NCBI RefSeq assembly: GCF_025847205.1
Contig: NZ_JAOYTH010000001.1
Span: forward strand, 558,001-622,000
Source: Pararhizobium sp. YC-54
GTDB lineage: Bacteria > Pseudomonadota > Alphaproteobacteria > Rhizobiales > Rhizobiaceae
Direction: 5' to 3'
DNA length: 64,000 nucleotides
How positions within the stretch are numbered: the stretch's first letter is position 1; every line of letters begins with the position of its first letter. Made by a program: the position numbers and the translations under genes. Positions 50,764 to 62,100 of the stretch are shown here, in pieces. The notes under the pieces were generated by a model, which saw only the letters and a list, made by a program, of their open reading frames with translations, was not told the DNA's origin and searched no databases.

Positions 50764-51789
50764 ATGGCAAAAAGAGTTCTGACAGCGCTCATCGGCGCTG
50801 CCGTCATGGGGATTGGCGCCCAGGCCGCATCGGCAACGACGCTCAGCGACGTAAAGGCGAAGGGCTTCCTTCAATGCGGCGTCAACACCGGCCTGACCGG
50901 CTTTGCCTCCCCGGACGCCTCCGGCAACTGGAGCGGCTTCGACATCGATTATTGCAAGGCGATTGCCGCCGCCATCTTCGGCGACGCGACCAAGGTGAAG
51001 TACACCCCGACCTCCGCCAAGGACCGCTTCCCGGCGCTGCAGTCCGGCGAAGTCGACGTGCTGGCCCGTAACACGACCTGGACGATCAACCGCGACACCG
51101 CTCTTGGCTTCAACTTCCGCCCGGTCAACTATTACGACGGCCAGGGCTTCATGGTCCGCAAGTCTCTGAACGTGAAGTCGGCGCTTGAACTGTCGGGCGC
51201 TGCCGTCTGCGTTCAGACCGGCACGACGACCGAACTGAACCTTGCCGACTATTTCAAGGCCAACAACCTTCAGTACAACCCGGTCGTCTTCGAAAAGCTC
51301 GACGAAGTGAACGCGGCCTATGACGCCGGCCGTTGCGATGTCTACACGACCGACCAGTCGGGCCTGTATTCGCTGCGCCTGACGCTCGCTGCTCCGGACG
51401 ATCATATCATCCTGCCGGAAATCATTTCCAAGGAACCGCTCGGACCTGCCGTTCGTCAGGGTGATGATCAATGGTTTGACATCGTTACCTGGGTTCACTA
51501 CGCGCTTGTCGGCGCGGAAGACTTCGGCATCACTTCGGCTAACGTCGAGGAAATGAAGAAGTCGGCCAACCCGGACATCCAGCGCTTCCTCGGCGTTGAG
51601 GCGGACACCAAGATCGGTACCGACCTCGGCCTCGAAAACGACTGGGCCGTCAAGGTCATCAAGGCCGTGGGCAACTACGGCGAAGTGTTCGACCGCAATA
51701 TCGGCGCGGGCAGCCCCTTGAAGATCGAACGCGGCCTGAATGCGCTGTGGAGCAAGGGCGGCATCCAGTACGCACCGCCGGTACGCTAA
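50764..51789 (+). CDS. aapJ: General L-amino acid ABC transporter substrate-binding protein
   Basis: Periplasmic binding protein (family 3) of the Aap system, which takes up a broad range of L-amino acids. It has a signal peptide (about residues 1-23, ending ASA), then SDVKAKGFLQCGVNTGLTGFASPD and GFDIDYCKAIAAAIFGD, the typical first lobe. Length 341 and the adjacent aapQMP genes make the call firm. A stable hairpin follows the stop codon. Confidence 0.95.
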   Translation: MAKRVLTALIGAAVMGIGAQAASATTLSDVKAKGFLQCGVNTGLTGFASPDASGNWSGFDIDYCKAIAAAIFGDATKVKYTPTSAKDRFPALQSGEVDVLARNTTWTINRDTALGFNFRPVNYYDGQGFMVRKSLNVKSALELSGAAVCVQTGTTTELNLADYFKANNLQYNPVVFEKLDEVNAAYDAGRCDVYTTDQSGLYSLRLTLAAPDDHIILPEIISKEPLGPAVRQGDDQWFDIVTWVHYALVGAEDFGITSANVEEMKKSANPDIQRFLGVEADTKIGTDLGLENDWAVKVIKAVGNYGEVFDRNIGAGSPLKIERGLNALWSKGGIQYAPPVR

Positions 51790-51804
51790 GACTATACGAC
51801 AATC

Positions 51805-51835
51805 GGGAAAGCGGCTCCGGCCGCTTTCTCTCCCA
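51805..51835 (+). terminator. Intercistronic hairpin between aapJ and aapQ
   Basis: Perfect nine-base arms GAAAGCGGC/GCCGCTTTC around TCCG, 18 bases past the aapJ stop, with a short TCTCTCCC tail. Such hairpins commonly protect or partly terminate binding-protein mRNA so that AapJ is made in excess over the permease. Confidence 0.7.
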
Positions 51836-51885
51836 AAAATAAGAATCGCTCGAAACAGGGCGATCAGGGGATTAAGAGGCTCTGC

Positions 51886-53079
51886 ATGACGATCGACGCC
51901 ACGATTCCGCCCGGCAAGGACAAACCAACCGGCTCAATTCTGAACGATCCCAAGGTCCGAGGTATCATCTACCAGGCCGTGACGCTGATTTTGCTGATTG
52001 TTTTCGTCTACTGGGTGGTGATGAATACCAGCGAAAACTTGAAGCGCGCCAACATTGCATCCGGCTACGGCTTCCTCAACGGCCGCGCCGGCTTCGACGT
52101 CGGCCAGTCGCTGATTGCGTATTCAAGCGATTCGACCTACGGCCGCGCGCTGGTGGTCGGTTTCCTCAACACCATCCTGGTTGCCGGTGCAGGCATTGTC
52201 ACGGCGACGATCATCGGTTTTCTGGTCGGTATCGGCCGGCTGTCGAAGAACTGGCTGATCGCCAAGCTGTCGATGGTTTATGTCGAAGTCTTCCGCAACA
52301 TCCCGCCGCTGCTGGTCATCTTCTTCTGGTATTCCGGCGTTCTCGCCGTCTTGCCGCAACCGCGGGAATCGGTAGCGCTGCCGCTGGATATGTATATCAA
52401 CAATCGTGGTCTTGCCTTCCCCCGGCCCGTTTTCGACACCGGCGCACAGTTCACGTTCTACGCTCTGGCCATCGCGGTGATCGCCAGCATCTTCTTTGCG
52501 CGATATGCGCGAAAAAGGCAGATGGAGACCGGCCAGCGCCTGCCCGTGCTCTGGACGGTCCTGGGCATGCTGATCGGCCTGCCGCTCCTGACATTCCTTG
52601 CCACCGGCTCACCGATTTCCTTTGACGTTCCGGTCGCCGGCAAGTTCAACCTGACGGGCGGATCGGTCGTCGGGCCGGAATTCCTGTCGCTGTTTCTGGC
52701 GCTGTCCTTCTATACGGCGTCGTTCATCGCCGAAATCGTGCGCGCCGGTATTCGTGGCGTCAGCTATGGCCAATCGGAAGCCGCGCATGCGCTGGGCATC
52801 CGGTCGGGCCTCACCACCCGCCTGGTCGTCGTGCCCCAGGCCATGCGGATCATCATTCCGCCGCTGACCAGCCAGTATCTCAACCTGACGAAGAACTCGT
52901 CGCTCGCCATCGCCATCGGTTATGCCGATCTCGTTGCGGTCGGCGGCACGATCCTCAACCAGACCGGCCAGGCCGTTGAAATCGTCAGTATCTGGATCAT
53001 CGTCTATCTGACGCTCAGCCTATCAACATCGCTGCTGATGAACTGGTTCAACGCCAAGATGGCACTGGTGGAGAGATAA
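51886..53079 (+). CDS. aapQ: General L-amino acid ABC transporter permease AapQ
   Basis: Inner membrane permease of the HAAT family, 397 residues. The N-terminal helix (about residues 26-46) and the BPD_transp_1 domain with the EAA loop [45 protein letters not shown] split across the C-terminal part are typical. A long insert between helices is usual in AapQ. It is followed by aapM after five bases. Confidence 0.95.
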   Translation: MTIDATIPPGKDKPTGSILNDPKVRGIIYQAVTLILLIVFVYWVVMNTSENLKRANIASGYGFLNGRAGFDVGQSLIAYSSDSTYGRALVVGFLNTILVAGAGIVTATIIGFLVGIGRLSKNWLIAKLSMVYVEVFRNIPPLLVIFFWYSGVLAVLPQPRESVALPLDMYINNRGLAFPRPVFDTGAQFTFYALAIAVIASIFFARYARKRQMETGQRLPVLWTVLGMLIGLPLLTFLATGSPISFDVPVAGKFNLTGGSVVGPEFLSLFLALSFYTASFIAEIVRAGIRGVSYGQSEAAHALGIRSGLTTRLVVVPQAMRIIIPPLTSQYLNLTKNSSLAIAIGYADLVAVGGTILNQTGQAVEIVSIWIIVYLTLSLSTSLLMNWFNAKMALVER

Positions 53080-53084
53080 GACCC

Positions 53085-54242
53085 ATGAACACTCATCAGA
53101 CCAACTTCGTTCGCACCAGCATGCTGGAGCAATCAACACCGCCGGTGCTGGAAAAGGGCTATATCGCCTGGATCCGGAAAAACCTCATGGCCACGCCGAT
53201 GGACGCGGTGCTGACCATCATCGCCATTCTGATCCTCGCCTGGACGCTGCCGCCGATGATTAAATGGTTGTTCATCGACGCATCCTGGACGGGCGGCGGG
53301 CGCGGTGTCTGCGCCACGGCCGCTCAAGGCGGCTCGCAGCCGGAAGGCTGGAGCGGCGCCTGCTGGGCCTTCGTCGGCGCAAAATTCGACCAGTTCCTGT
53401 TCGGACGCTATCCGATCGAAGAGCGCTGGCGGCCGGCGCTGGTTGGCATCCTGTTCGTGGCCCTGCTCGTGCCGATGCTGATCCCGAAGATTCCGCTGAA
53501 GGGCTTGAACGCGATCCTGCTTTTTGGTGCGCTGCCCATCCTGTCGTTCTTCCTTTTGATCGGCGGAATGTTCGGCCTTCCCTACGTGGAGACCCCGCTC
53601 TGGGGTGGCCTGATGGTCACACTGATCCTCTCCTTCGTCGGGATCGCGGTTTCGCTGCCGCTTGGCATCGCTCTGGCGCTGGGCCGCCGATCGACAATGC
53701 CGGTCATCCGGCTGATCTGCACCGTCTTCATCGAGATCGTCCGGGGGATTCCGCTGATCACCGTTCTGTTCATGGCCAGCGTCATGCTGCCCCTGTTCCT
53801 GCCGCAGGGCATGACGGTCGACAAGTTTCTGCGCGCCGTGATCGGGGTTTCGCTCTTCGCCTCCGCCTATATGGCTGAAGTGGTGCGCGGCGGCCTGCAG
53901 GCCATTCCGAAGGGACAGGCAGAGGGGGCCGAATCGCTGGGCTTGAGTTTCTGGCAGAAGATGCGGCTGATCATTCTGCCGCAGGCGCTGAAACTGGTGA
54001 TCCCGGGTATCGTCAACACCTTTATCGGCCTGTTCAAGGATACGTCGCTGGTGTCGATCATCGGCATGTTCGACCTGCTCGGCATCGTCCGCCAGAACTT
54101 CTCGGACGCCAACTGGGCATCGCCGGTCACGCCGCTGTCGGGTCTAGTTTTCGCCGGATTCACTTTCTGGCTTTTCTGCTTCGGCATGTCGCGCTATTCA
54201 GGGTTCATGGAACGAAGGCTCGACAAGGGCCACAAACGATAA
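53085..54242 (+). CDS. aapM: General L-amino acid ABC transporter permease AapM
   Basis: Second permease of the Aap complex, 385 residues, paired with AapQ. It has several N-terminal helices, then [20 protein letters not shown] and the coupling loop [28 protein letters not shown], which contacts AapP. ATG 53085 lies five bases after the aapQ stop, and the aapP ATG lies 18 bases after its own stop. Confidence 0.95.
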   Translation: MNTHQTNFVRTSMLEQSTPPVLEKGYIAWIRKNLMATPMDAVLTIIAILILAWTLPPMIKWLFIDASWTGGGRGVCATAAQGGSQPEGWSGACWAFVGAKFDQFLFGRYPIEERWRPALVGILFVALLVPMLIPKIPLKGLNAILLFGALPILSFFLLIGGMFGLPYVETPLWGGLMVTLILSFVGIAVSLPLGIALALGRRSTMPVIRLICTVFIEIVRGIPLITVLFMASVMLPLFLPQGMTVDKFLRAVIGVSLFASAYMAEVVRGGLQAIPKGQAEGAESLGLSFWQKMRLIILPQALKLVIPGIVNTFIGLFKDTSLVSIIGMFDLLGIVRQNFSDANWASPVTPLSGLVFAGFTFWLFCFGMSRYSGFMERRLDKGHKR

Positions 54243-54260
54243 CAATTGAGGGAGAATATT

Positions 54261-55037
<777 letters not shown>

Positions 55038-55061
55038 GGCGGAGCTGGTCGCTATTATCGA

Positions 55062-55105
55062 ATCAGAAAGGCCCGCGGCGTTCGTCGCGGGCCTTTCTGC
55101 TTGTC
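55062..55105. terminator. Convergent terminator between aapP and the caspase operon
   Basis: Perfect 13-base arms (55065-55077 and 55086-55098) with an 8-base loop, built on AGAAAGGCCCGCG, in the 87-base gap between the two convergent stops. T-rich on both sides only weakly, but it is the only candidate 3' end for both units. Confidence 0.75.
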
Positions 55106-55124
55106 AGACCTGTTGATACGGCAA

Positions 55125-56684
55125 TTACTCGATGGTGTATTTCAGTGTCCCGAGCGACCAGTGCACACCACGGTTTTCGGCATCACCGGTCCAGGTCTTC
55201 TGAAGCTTGGCAATGATCGCGCTGAGCGACTGGCGGGCATCGAGTTCGGCTGTCAGGCCCTGCCCAGACGGTGCGACGTCCCTGAGTTCCACCGCATCGC
55301 TGACGACGATGGCAACCAGCATATTCTCACCGTGACTGTCAGCCTCGAAATCGAAGCCGTAATAGTCGTCCGGGATGGTCAGCGTCGATCCTGCCGAAAG
55401 CGGCGTGATTTTCTGCGCCATGTCGTTCGGGAAAATCTGCGTGGCGATGCCGTCGCCGTTCACATCCAGAAGGACGAGATTGCCGTCATATTTGCTGGTC
55501 ACCGAAATCTTGAAGGCCTGACCTTTTTTCAGCACCGGACCGATATCAAGCGAAACCGTCACGTCGCCGCTATCCGCCTTGCCGACGATATCGCCGACGG
55601 CCATGACGGGATCGGCATCGACATAGGCCGGCGCGATGCCGGCTTCGGCCTTCACTTCCTGGTAGGCCGGCTCCGGCCGGCTTTGAGGCTTCTCTACCGC
55701 CGTCTGTTCTGCCTTGTATGGCTCAGAGTATGACTCAGGCTTGCCGATGCTGGCGCCGAGGGCTTCCGGCACGCTTTCCAGCTGCGGATCGAGGTTGTCG
55801 CAATCTTTCAGCGCCGAACAATATTCCTTCGATTTCCGGGTTACGTATTCGAAAAGCTCGGCATTGCTGACCAGACCATTGCTGTTCGCATCGGACTCGC
55901 CAGGTGTGTAGCCGGCTACGTAAGCAGATGTGAAAACGCCGTGACGGTCCTCGATCGGGAGCCGCACGTCATCCCAGGCCACCTGATAGGCTGCGGCGGC
56001 ACTCCAGGCGGTCAAGCCGCCGGCGGTCAATTGCGCCGGCTTGTCGATGACACCGAGGTCGATCCGAAGGCCTCTGGTTGCCGGCTGCTTGGCGGCCCGG
56101 GCAAACGGACGCGGCAGATAACGCGCAGCTTTCAAGCCTGACACCGCCTGCGGCGACAATGACCGCGAAATCGTGCCGGAATGGCAGGCATCGATCACCA
56201 GCGTCACCGCCCTGCCCTTCAACTTCGCAAGCACGGCCTCAAGGTCGTCGTCGAGGATGACGTTCGTCCAGTCGGCTTCATCAGCCTTGATATCATAGGT
56301 CGAAATGGCCTCGTCCATTCCGTCCTCCTCATCGCCGCTGACGTCCTTGACCTGCAGGCCATGGCCGGAGAAGTAGAGATAGACCCGGTCGCCGGGTACG
56401 GTTCCGGCAATCAGCCATTCGTCCATCGACGACAACATCGCCTCTCTCGTGGCTTTTTCGTCGGTCAGAACACGGATTGCCTCAGGCGTGAAGGACAATG
56501 TTCCGGTCAGAAGCTGCTGAATAGCCTTCACGTCGTTCTTCGGGCCGTGCAGGAACATGCCCTCCGGCAGGTTTTCATAAGCGCCGATGCCAATCAGCAA
56601 AGCCCGGTCTTCCGCGTTTGCCGGGCCAACGCTCAGGAAGGCGGCGCAAACCGATAGCGCCAGTGCGGTGCGTAAAACGGCCAT
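55125..56684 (-). CDS. Exported caspase-like protease (metacaspase type) with EF-hand loop and DUF4384
   Basis: Peptidase C14-fold protein of 519 residues, last gene of the operon. A signal peptide (about residues 1-24, ending ANA) sends it to the periplasm. The caspase core carries His108 in YFSGHGLQ and Cys167 in LVIDACHSGT. GDEEDGMDEAI, between them, is the acidic region typical of metacaspases. A calcium-type loop DANSNGLVSNAE occupies residues 265-276. A Pro/Glu-rich linker (about 300-360) leads to a DUF4384-like domain (about 371-468). ATG 56684 shares one base with the upstream stop; GTG 56687 is possible. Cleavage after Arg/Lys is expected from the family; the target is unknown. Confidence 0.85.
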   Translation of the reverse strand: MAVLRTALALSVCAAFLSVGPANAEDRALLIGIGAYENLPEGMFLHGPKNDVKAIQQLLTGTLSFTPEAIRVLTDEKATREAMLSSMDEWLIAGTVPGDRVYLYFSGHGLQVKDVSGDEEDGMDEAISTYDIKADEADWTNVILDDDLEAVLAKLKGRAVTLVIDACHSGTISRSLSPQAVSGLKAARYLPRPFARAAKQPATRGLRIDLGVIDKPAQLTAGGLTAWSAAAAYQVAWDDVRLPIEDRHGVFTSAYVAGYTPGESDANSNGLVSNAELFEYVTRKSKEYCSALKDCDNLDPQLESVPEALGASIGKPESYSEPYKAEQTAVEKPQSRPEPAYQEVKAEAGIAPAYVDADPVMAVGDIVGKADSGDVTVSLDIGPVLKKGQAFKISVTSKYDGNLVLLDVNGDGIATQIFPNDMAQKITPLSAGSTLTIPDDYYGFDFEADSHGENMLVAIVVSDAVELRDVAPSGQGLTAELDARQSLSAIIAKLQKTWTGDAENRGVHWSLGTLKYTIE

Positions 56685-58219
56685 CACAGCTTTTCCCGGG
56701 TGTAGAGCGGCTGGATCGCCACGCTGGTGTCGGTTCCGTCGATGCGGGTGGACAGAAGCTGCAATAGGGTGGCTGCATCGACGCTTTTGCTCGCCAGCGC
56801 TGCGCCAATCGCATCAATGGGTTCATTGGTGGAAATCACGATCAGATGGTCGGCGCCGAAAGGTTCGACGACCTGCAGTTCGGCGAGCTTGAACTCGACA
56901 CTCGCCGTGCCCTCGGACTGGACATCCAAAAGCTGCACCTGCCCGGTATTGGCCAGATTGAAAACAACCATGTTCCTGTAGCCAGACGCCGGCGCATCGA
57001 AGGAAATCTTGTCTCCACCGGCATAGATGTCCTTCTGTGGTGTCAAGGACACGGCGCCCGGGTTCTGGCTTGCCATGACTTTCAGAAAATCGAGCAGGAT
57101 AAACTTGTCCACCACGGACTGGATCATGCCGGCATCGATATGTTCGCCCGCAACGTCTCCATTCGGCGTGTAGAAAATCCCGCTGGCCGCATCCCAGCGA
57201 TAGGGCACGCCTTTTCCACCGATGTTTTCCGGCACAACATCGGAAGCCTCGACCGATAGCGCAAGCTTACCATCCCAGCCGGTTTCCCGGATAGACTTGT
57301 AGGTCTTCTTTACACCCGGCTCGGCCACTGCAGCGCTCCGCGTCAGCGGCAGAACCACTTCATCCTCGGAACGCGGCAGTTGCGGCGTAAAATTCGGAAC
57401 CTGCAGGGCTTCGGACTGATGCTTCACATTGGCAAAGACATAGTCCTCCAGCTCCACCCTCGAAATCTTGCCGTCGCCATCGCGATCCGCCGATCCCTCC
57501 ACCGCACGCGCAAAACTCCAGCTCAAGGCGCCGCGCGCTTCACCGCCGATGATGACTTCGGGTGATGGCTGGCTCTCCAGCGAGGCGGCAAGCACTGTGA
57601 CCTTACGGAACTGCGCTTCCTTTACGGCAGCACCGGACACCGCCTCGTCCGACGGTGGCGGCAGTTTGACCTTGACGGCATGGGCAAGGCGCGTCTTACC
57701 GGAAAAGGACCGGCTCATGCCACCGGAATGACAACTATCCGAGACGAAGAGAACCTGCACGCCCTTGGTCTCGGCTTCGGAAAACCAGGCATTCAGCTCG
57801 TTATCGACGATGATTTCGTGGTCGGTTTCCGCAGCACGGCTGCGATCAAATCCCGGCAATTGCAGGAACTCGTCGAGCCGGTCGGCCTCATCGCCGGCAA
57901 CAAGCTCCGGCATCTGCGCGCCGTGTCCCGCATAGGTGAAAATGATCGTATCGCCCTGCGAGGCGCCATCGACGAAACCATTCCAGGCCGCGCGGATATC
58001 GTCCTTGCGGGCGGCGGCATCGAAGAACGCCGTCATCTGATCGACCCCGGCACGCCGCAGGGCACCTTCGACGTCTTTGGCGTCCTTGACGGCTCCATCC
58101 AGGCTCACCTCATAAGGATAGGCATCGACGCCGACGACCAGAGCATAGGTCTTGGCCGATGCGGCACTAAGCGGTGCTGCGGAGAGGAGAAGGGCAAGCG
58201 ACAAACCACGCAGCATCAT
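56684..58219 (-). CDS. Exported caspase-like protease with EF-hand loop and degenerate DUF4384
   Basis: Second C14-fold protein, 511 residues, a distant relative of its neighbour and not a recent copy. It has a signal peptide (about residues 1-22, ending ASA). The dyad is His99 in FTYAGHGAQM and Cys163 in VSDSCHSGG. GDEADRLDEFL lies between them. A well-formed EF-hand loop, DRDGDGKISRVE, lies at residues 245-256. A weaker DUF4384-like domain lies at about 390-468 (KDIYAGGDKISF). ATG 58219 directly follows the OmpA-protein stop and has GGAG six bases upstream. Both catalytic residues are kept, so it is likely active. Confidence 0.84.
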   Translation of the reverse strand: MMLRGLSLALLLSAAPLSAASAKTYALVVGVDAYPYEVSLDGAVKDAKDVEGALRRAGVDQMTAFFDAAARKDDIRAAWNGFVDGASQGDTIIFTYAGHGAQMPELVAGDEADRLDEFLQLPGFDRSRAAETDHEIIVDNELNAWFSEAETKGVQVLFVSDSCHSGGMSRSFSGKTRLAHAVKVKLPPPSDEAVSGAAVKEAQFRKVTVLAASLESQPSPEVIIGGEARGALSWSFARAVEGSADRDGDGKISRVELEDYVFANVKHQSEALQVPNFTPQLPRSEDEVVLPLTRSAAVAEPGVKKTYKSIRETGWDGKLALSVEASDVVPENIGGKGVPYRWDAASGIFYTPNGDVAGEHIDAGMIQSVVDKFILLDFLKVMASQNPGAVSLTPQKDIYAGGDKISFDAPASGYRNMVVFNLANTGQVQLLDVQSEGTASVEFKLAELQVVEPFGADHLIVISTNEPIDAIGAALASKSVDAATLLQLLSTRIDGTDTSVAIQPLYTREKL

Positions 58220-59116
58220 TCAGTTCTCCACATCGACTTCGACGCGCCGGTTCATCTGGTTCAGCGTTTCCTCGTCATAGGCATTGGCATCATCCGCCTT
58301 GAAGGGCTCGTCCTCGCCCTTGCCGACGCTCGTCCATTCGCCTGCATAGCCTTGAGCGACGAGATACTGCGCCAGGGCCTCGGCGCGCTCCAGAGACAGC
58401 ACCCGATTGGCCTCCGCTGCGCCGACCGTGTCCGTATGGCCGATGAGGGTGATCGTCGCCGGTTTCACCGATTTCAGGCACTCCGACAGGTCCTTGGCTG
58501 AAACCAATCCCTCCGGGGTAAACTCCGCCGTGCCGAACACGTAGCGCACCGGCGTCGATTTCTTCTTCAGCGAGACGCCGCGATAGCTGATCTTGCAGGC
58601 GCCGCGCATGGCAAGCGTTACCGGCTTGGGTGCGGCAAGCCGCATCTCGGTGGCCATATGATCGAGCCGCGCAATGTATTTGTCGTCTGGCGCCATCCAG
58701 TCCGGTGTCAGCACCTCGTTGGCGGCATCCTCCAGCGCCAGCTGATAGTAGCGCGCCGCAGCCTCATAGTCCCGGCGGTCGCGGTTGATATCGCCGAGCG
58801 CATCGAAGACCTGCCAAGGGGCCGAATTGCTGGTGCGGATCGTCTCGAGTTCTTGCTCGAAATCCGCCAGATTGGCGCCCTGCCCGACGGCACCGACGAT
58901 CCGGTTGAAGGATGCGAGCGCCGCTACGCGGTTGATCATCGCCTTGTCGTCGGCCGTGCACCCCGGTTTCGGCCTGCCGGCAATCTGTTTGGCCAGCGCT
59001 TCATCACCGGCATTGGTGGCCTCAGCGATCTGCGCCAAGGCATCGCACGCCGCGAAAGCCGTGCCGGCGAAGAAAAATGCCAGCAGCGCTACCCCGGCCA
59101 AAAGCTTCAACTTCAT
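58220..59116 (-). CDS. OmpA-family peptidoglycan-binding protein
   Basis: Protein of 298 residues with a signal peptide (ending AFA, before ACDAL) and a helical middle region with a TPR-like unit (WQVFDALGDINRDRRDYEAAARYYQLAL). A C-terminal OmpA_C domain spans about residues 187-297. The domain shows the peptidoglycan-binding Asp/Arg in IGHTDTVGAAEANRVLSLERA. A Cys follows the signal, but the preceding FAA is a poor lipobox, so lipidation is doubtful. It would anchor the system to the wall. ATG 59116 has AAGG upstream. It abuts the next gene with no gap. Confidence 0.87.
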   Translation of the reverse strand: MKLKLLAGVALLAFFFAGTAFAACDALAQIAEATNAGDEALAKQIAGRPKPGCTADDKAMINRVAALASFNRIVGAVGQGANLADFEQELETIRTSNSAPWQVFDALGDINRDRRDYEAAARYYQLALEDAANEVLTPDWMAPDDKYIARLDHMATEMRLAAPKPVTLAMRGACKISYRGVSLKKKSTPVRYVFGTAEFTPEGLVSAKDLSECLKSVKPATITLIGHTDTVGAAEANRVLSLERAEALAQYLVAQGYAGEWTSVGKGEDEPFKADDANAYDEETLNQMNRRVEVDVEN

Positions 59117-59180
59117 GACGCTGCCTTCCCGTGCCATGTGAAAATACCGCTCGACCGCCCATCGGCGGCCGGCCATTTCC

Positions 59181-62100
59181 CTACTGCTTGATCTCGAACG
59201 TCACCACCTGCAGGCCACTGGCGCCGTTGTCGCCCTCGGCCTTCTTGGCCAGGTTGATCGCCAGCCCGCGCGTCGGCGGCAAATGCGATTCCGCCACCAG
59301 CTGACGTGCCCGCTCGACCGAGAGTTTCTGATCGCCAAGCCCGCCTTCGCGGCAATAGGCAATCATCGTTTCGGCCGGTGCCGGCGTATCGAAAGTCAGG
59401 TTACCGGTGCCCGCTTGCGGAATCTGGCGTTTTTCGCCCGCCTTAAGCGTCGTGTTGCCGATCATCGCATCCGGAATGACCTCGACATTACCGGTCTCCT
59501 CGACATAGAGGATCTGCAGCTCGCAGGCCTTGTTCGAGCTGAGTTCGAAGGACAGTTGATCGCCGACCTTTGCGGTTGTTGTTGCGACATGCAGCGCCAG
59601 TTCGAGCTTGTTGTAGTCAGCGGGCTGCTCCTGACGATAGGCTGGTGTCGCCGCAACGACGGTCTCGGCCTTGACATATTCCGGCTGTGCCGTCTGACCG
59701 GCCACATCCTGGCTCTGGCCGGCGGTCGCCACATGAACCGTGGTCGTATCGAGCGGCTTCAACTGCATCAAAGGATGCAGCAGCAGCGGAAACTGCTGCT
59801 CGACTTCGGCGCGCGGTATGGTTCCGCCCGCTTCCAGCGTCGTCACCCAATCGATACCAAGCCGCAGGGTATCGACATCCTCCACCCGCTTGATCGCTGA
59901 GGAAAGTTCGGCCGGGGTCATGTCGAATTCCGCCGACAGGGCGTCGAAATCGAGCTCATCCTCGTACTTGTCACCAAAATAGGTGACGAGTTCGGCATTG
60001 CCTGGCGCCTGCATGCTCTGGGCACTGCCATCCGGCGTAGGTTCGGTGACGCCGAGCTTGACCAGCGCCTCGACGAAGCGCTGACGGTCCTTGTTGTAGG
60101 CGGCATCAAGCTCTTCCTGCGGCACATACATGTCGAGCAGGAGGGCCTGCTGTTCCTTGTTGAACAGCGTCGATGTCTGGATGTGTTCGCGCAGTTGGTC
60201 GCGCTTCGACAGGATGCCGTTGGCATGGCAGTCGAAACAGGACCGGGCATTGATGACCTCAACGCCCTTGCCGATCGGCCGTTCCCGGAAAGAAACGATC
60301 GAGGTCGGTCCGACATCCAGCTGCTTGCCAGCCGCGGTCGACAGGTAGTAGCCCTGCAGTCCATTCGGCAGCGAGAAGATCATTTCGCCGCCGTCATGCT
60401 CGAAGGCAGTCAGTGCGCCATCGAACGGCTCGAGTTCCTTTGGCCCTTGCGGAAAGCGCTTGAGTACCTGGCGGCCGACATCGCCGCCGAAATCATAGGA
60501 TTTCCAGTAATAGCCGCCGAACGGCATTTCGTGACGCTCAAGCATGCGGTTGTGATCGGAAACACCGGACGAGCCATCGGCAAAGCCCGCACGCAGCACC
60601 TGGCGACGGCGGATGTTGTCGTCCACGTTGATCTGGAACCGCTGTTCGAGTTCGCGGATATGTGTCGGCAGCTTCATCAGCTGGTTGTAGATCTTCGGCT
60701 TGGCCGCATTGGCCATGAACCAGTCGATGCGCATGATCGGCAGGACGGTATCGGTTTCCTTGGTCAGCGCCAGAAGCGACGCGTCGCTACCGGGATCGAC
60801 ACCGTAGAAATATTGCGAGATCAGGAAATTATAGTCGTCAGCCGACCATTGCAGATCGCGCAGATCGACCCGGACCATCAGTCCGTTGGTGCCTTCGACC
60901 TCCTGCGGCAACACCAGCTTCGGACCGTAGGAGAGCGAGTTCAAAAGCTTCTTGAAGCCGCCAGCCAGCACGTCCATGCGTTTCATGAAGGTCTTGTCGT
61001 CCTCGCAGCCCATCATGCCGTTATACTGGTTGCGGTAGGAGAAATAGCGCATGTACTGCCGGTCGAGATCGTTGACCGTGGAAATGTCCTTCAGCCCGGC
61101 CTCGATGAAGTCGCGATAGGACAGCATCGGGCGGGTGCGATCCGGTTTGGTTGCCGCAGTCTGCGGCAGGTCGGATTGCTTGAGCGAATTGATCCAGTCC
61201 TCCAGGCTCTTGACCTCTTCCGCAGTCGGCCTCTTTCCAAGCGGCATGCGGCCGCTGGTAACCGAGGTGAACAGCCGGGATTTGGCGGCATCGCCCGGAA
61301 CGACGAAAACCGCATCAGCTGCGATCGTGCTGAGATCGCCGGCCGGATACGATCCTTGCGAGCTTTCGCCCGGGCCGTGGCAGTTGCGGCAATATTTTCC
61401 GATGAAGGCATCGGCCTGCGTCGCCAGAGCCGCATTGTCACCGGCAAGGGCGGCGGCAGGCGTGCTTTCCTTGCAGACCGCCGTTGCCGATTGCGCCACC
61501 GGCTGCGGCGGCTTGACCTCGCGATCGGACAGGAAGGCATAGATCGCCGTGCGGTCCTTCTCGGTCAGTGCCGAAAGCCCATGGGCGATCTCGCGCATCA
61601 CCGGATCGGTCAAGGGCGCACCCGACAGCTTCTTGCCCTCGTCGATCAGGCCGACGGTAAACACCTCCGGCGAGACAAGCCCTGCCATTCTCGCCTTGGA
61701 AATATCCGGCGCCACCGCGCCGGTCAGGCCCTTTTCGCCCGTATAGGCGTTTTCGACGTCGAGCCCGTAGGTCGTGGTGCGCGGTGTATGGCAATCGCCG
61801 CAGCCACCGACATTTTCGACAAGATAGCGCCCACGCTCCATCTGCGTTTCTTCGCGCGACTGATATTCCGGGACGTTGAAATGGCTGCGTTTCCACAGGG
61901 TGATCGTCGTCTGGCGGCTATAGGGGAAAGCGATCTCGTGTTCCTGCGACACGGCATCCGATGCAATCAGCGTATCGATATAACCCTTGATGTCGAGCAC
62001 ATCTTCCGGCTTCATGCCGCCATAGGCGGTGTAGGGCATGACCGGATAGAGATTGTTGCCCACGCGATCGATCCCCTGCATCACGGCATTGAGGAACTGC

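Noticed and set aside
56684..58219. Second caspase as an inactive pseudo-enzyme or recent duplicate
   Set aside because: Both His99 and Cys163 are in place, the reading frame is intact, and the sequence is too different from its neighbour to be a recent copy.
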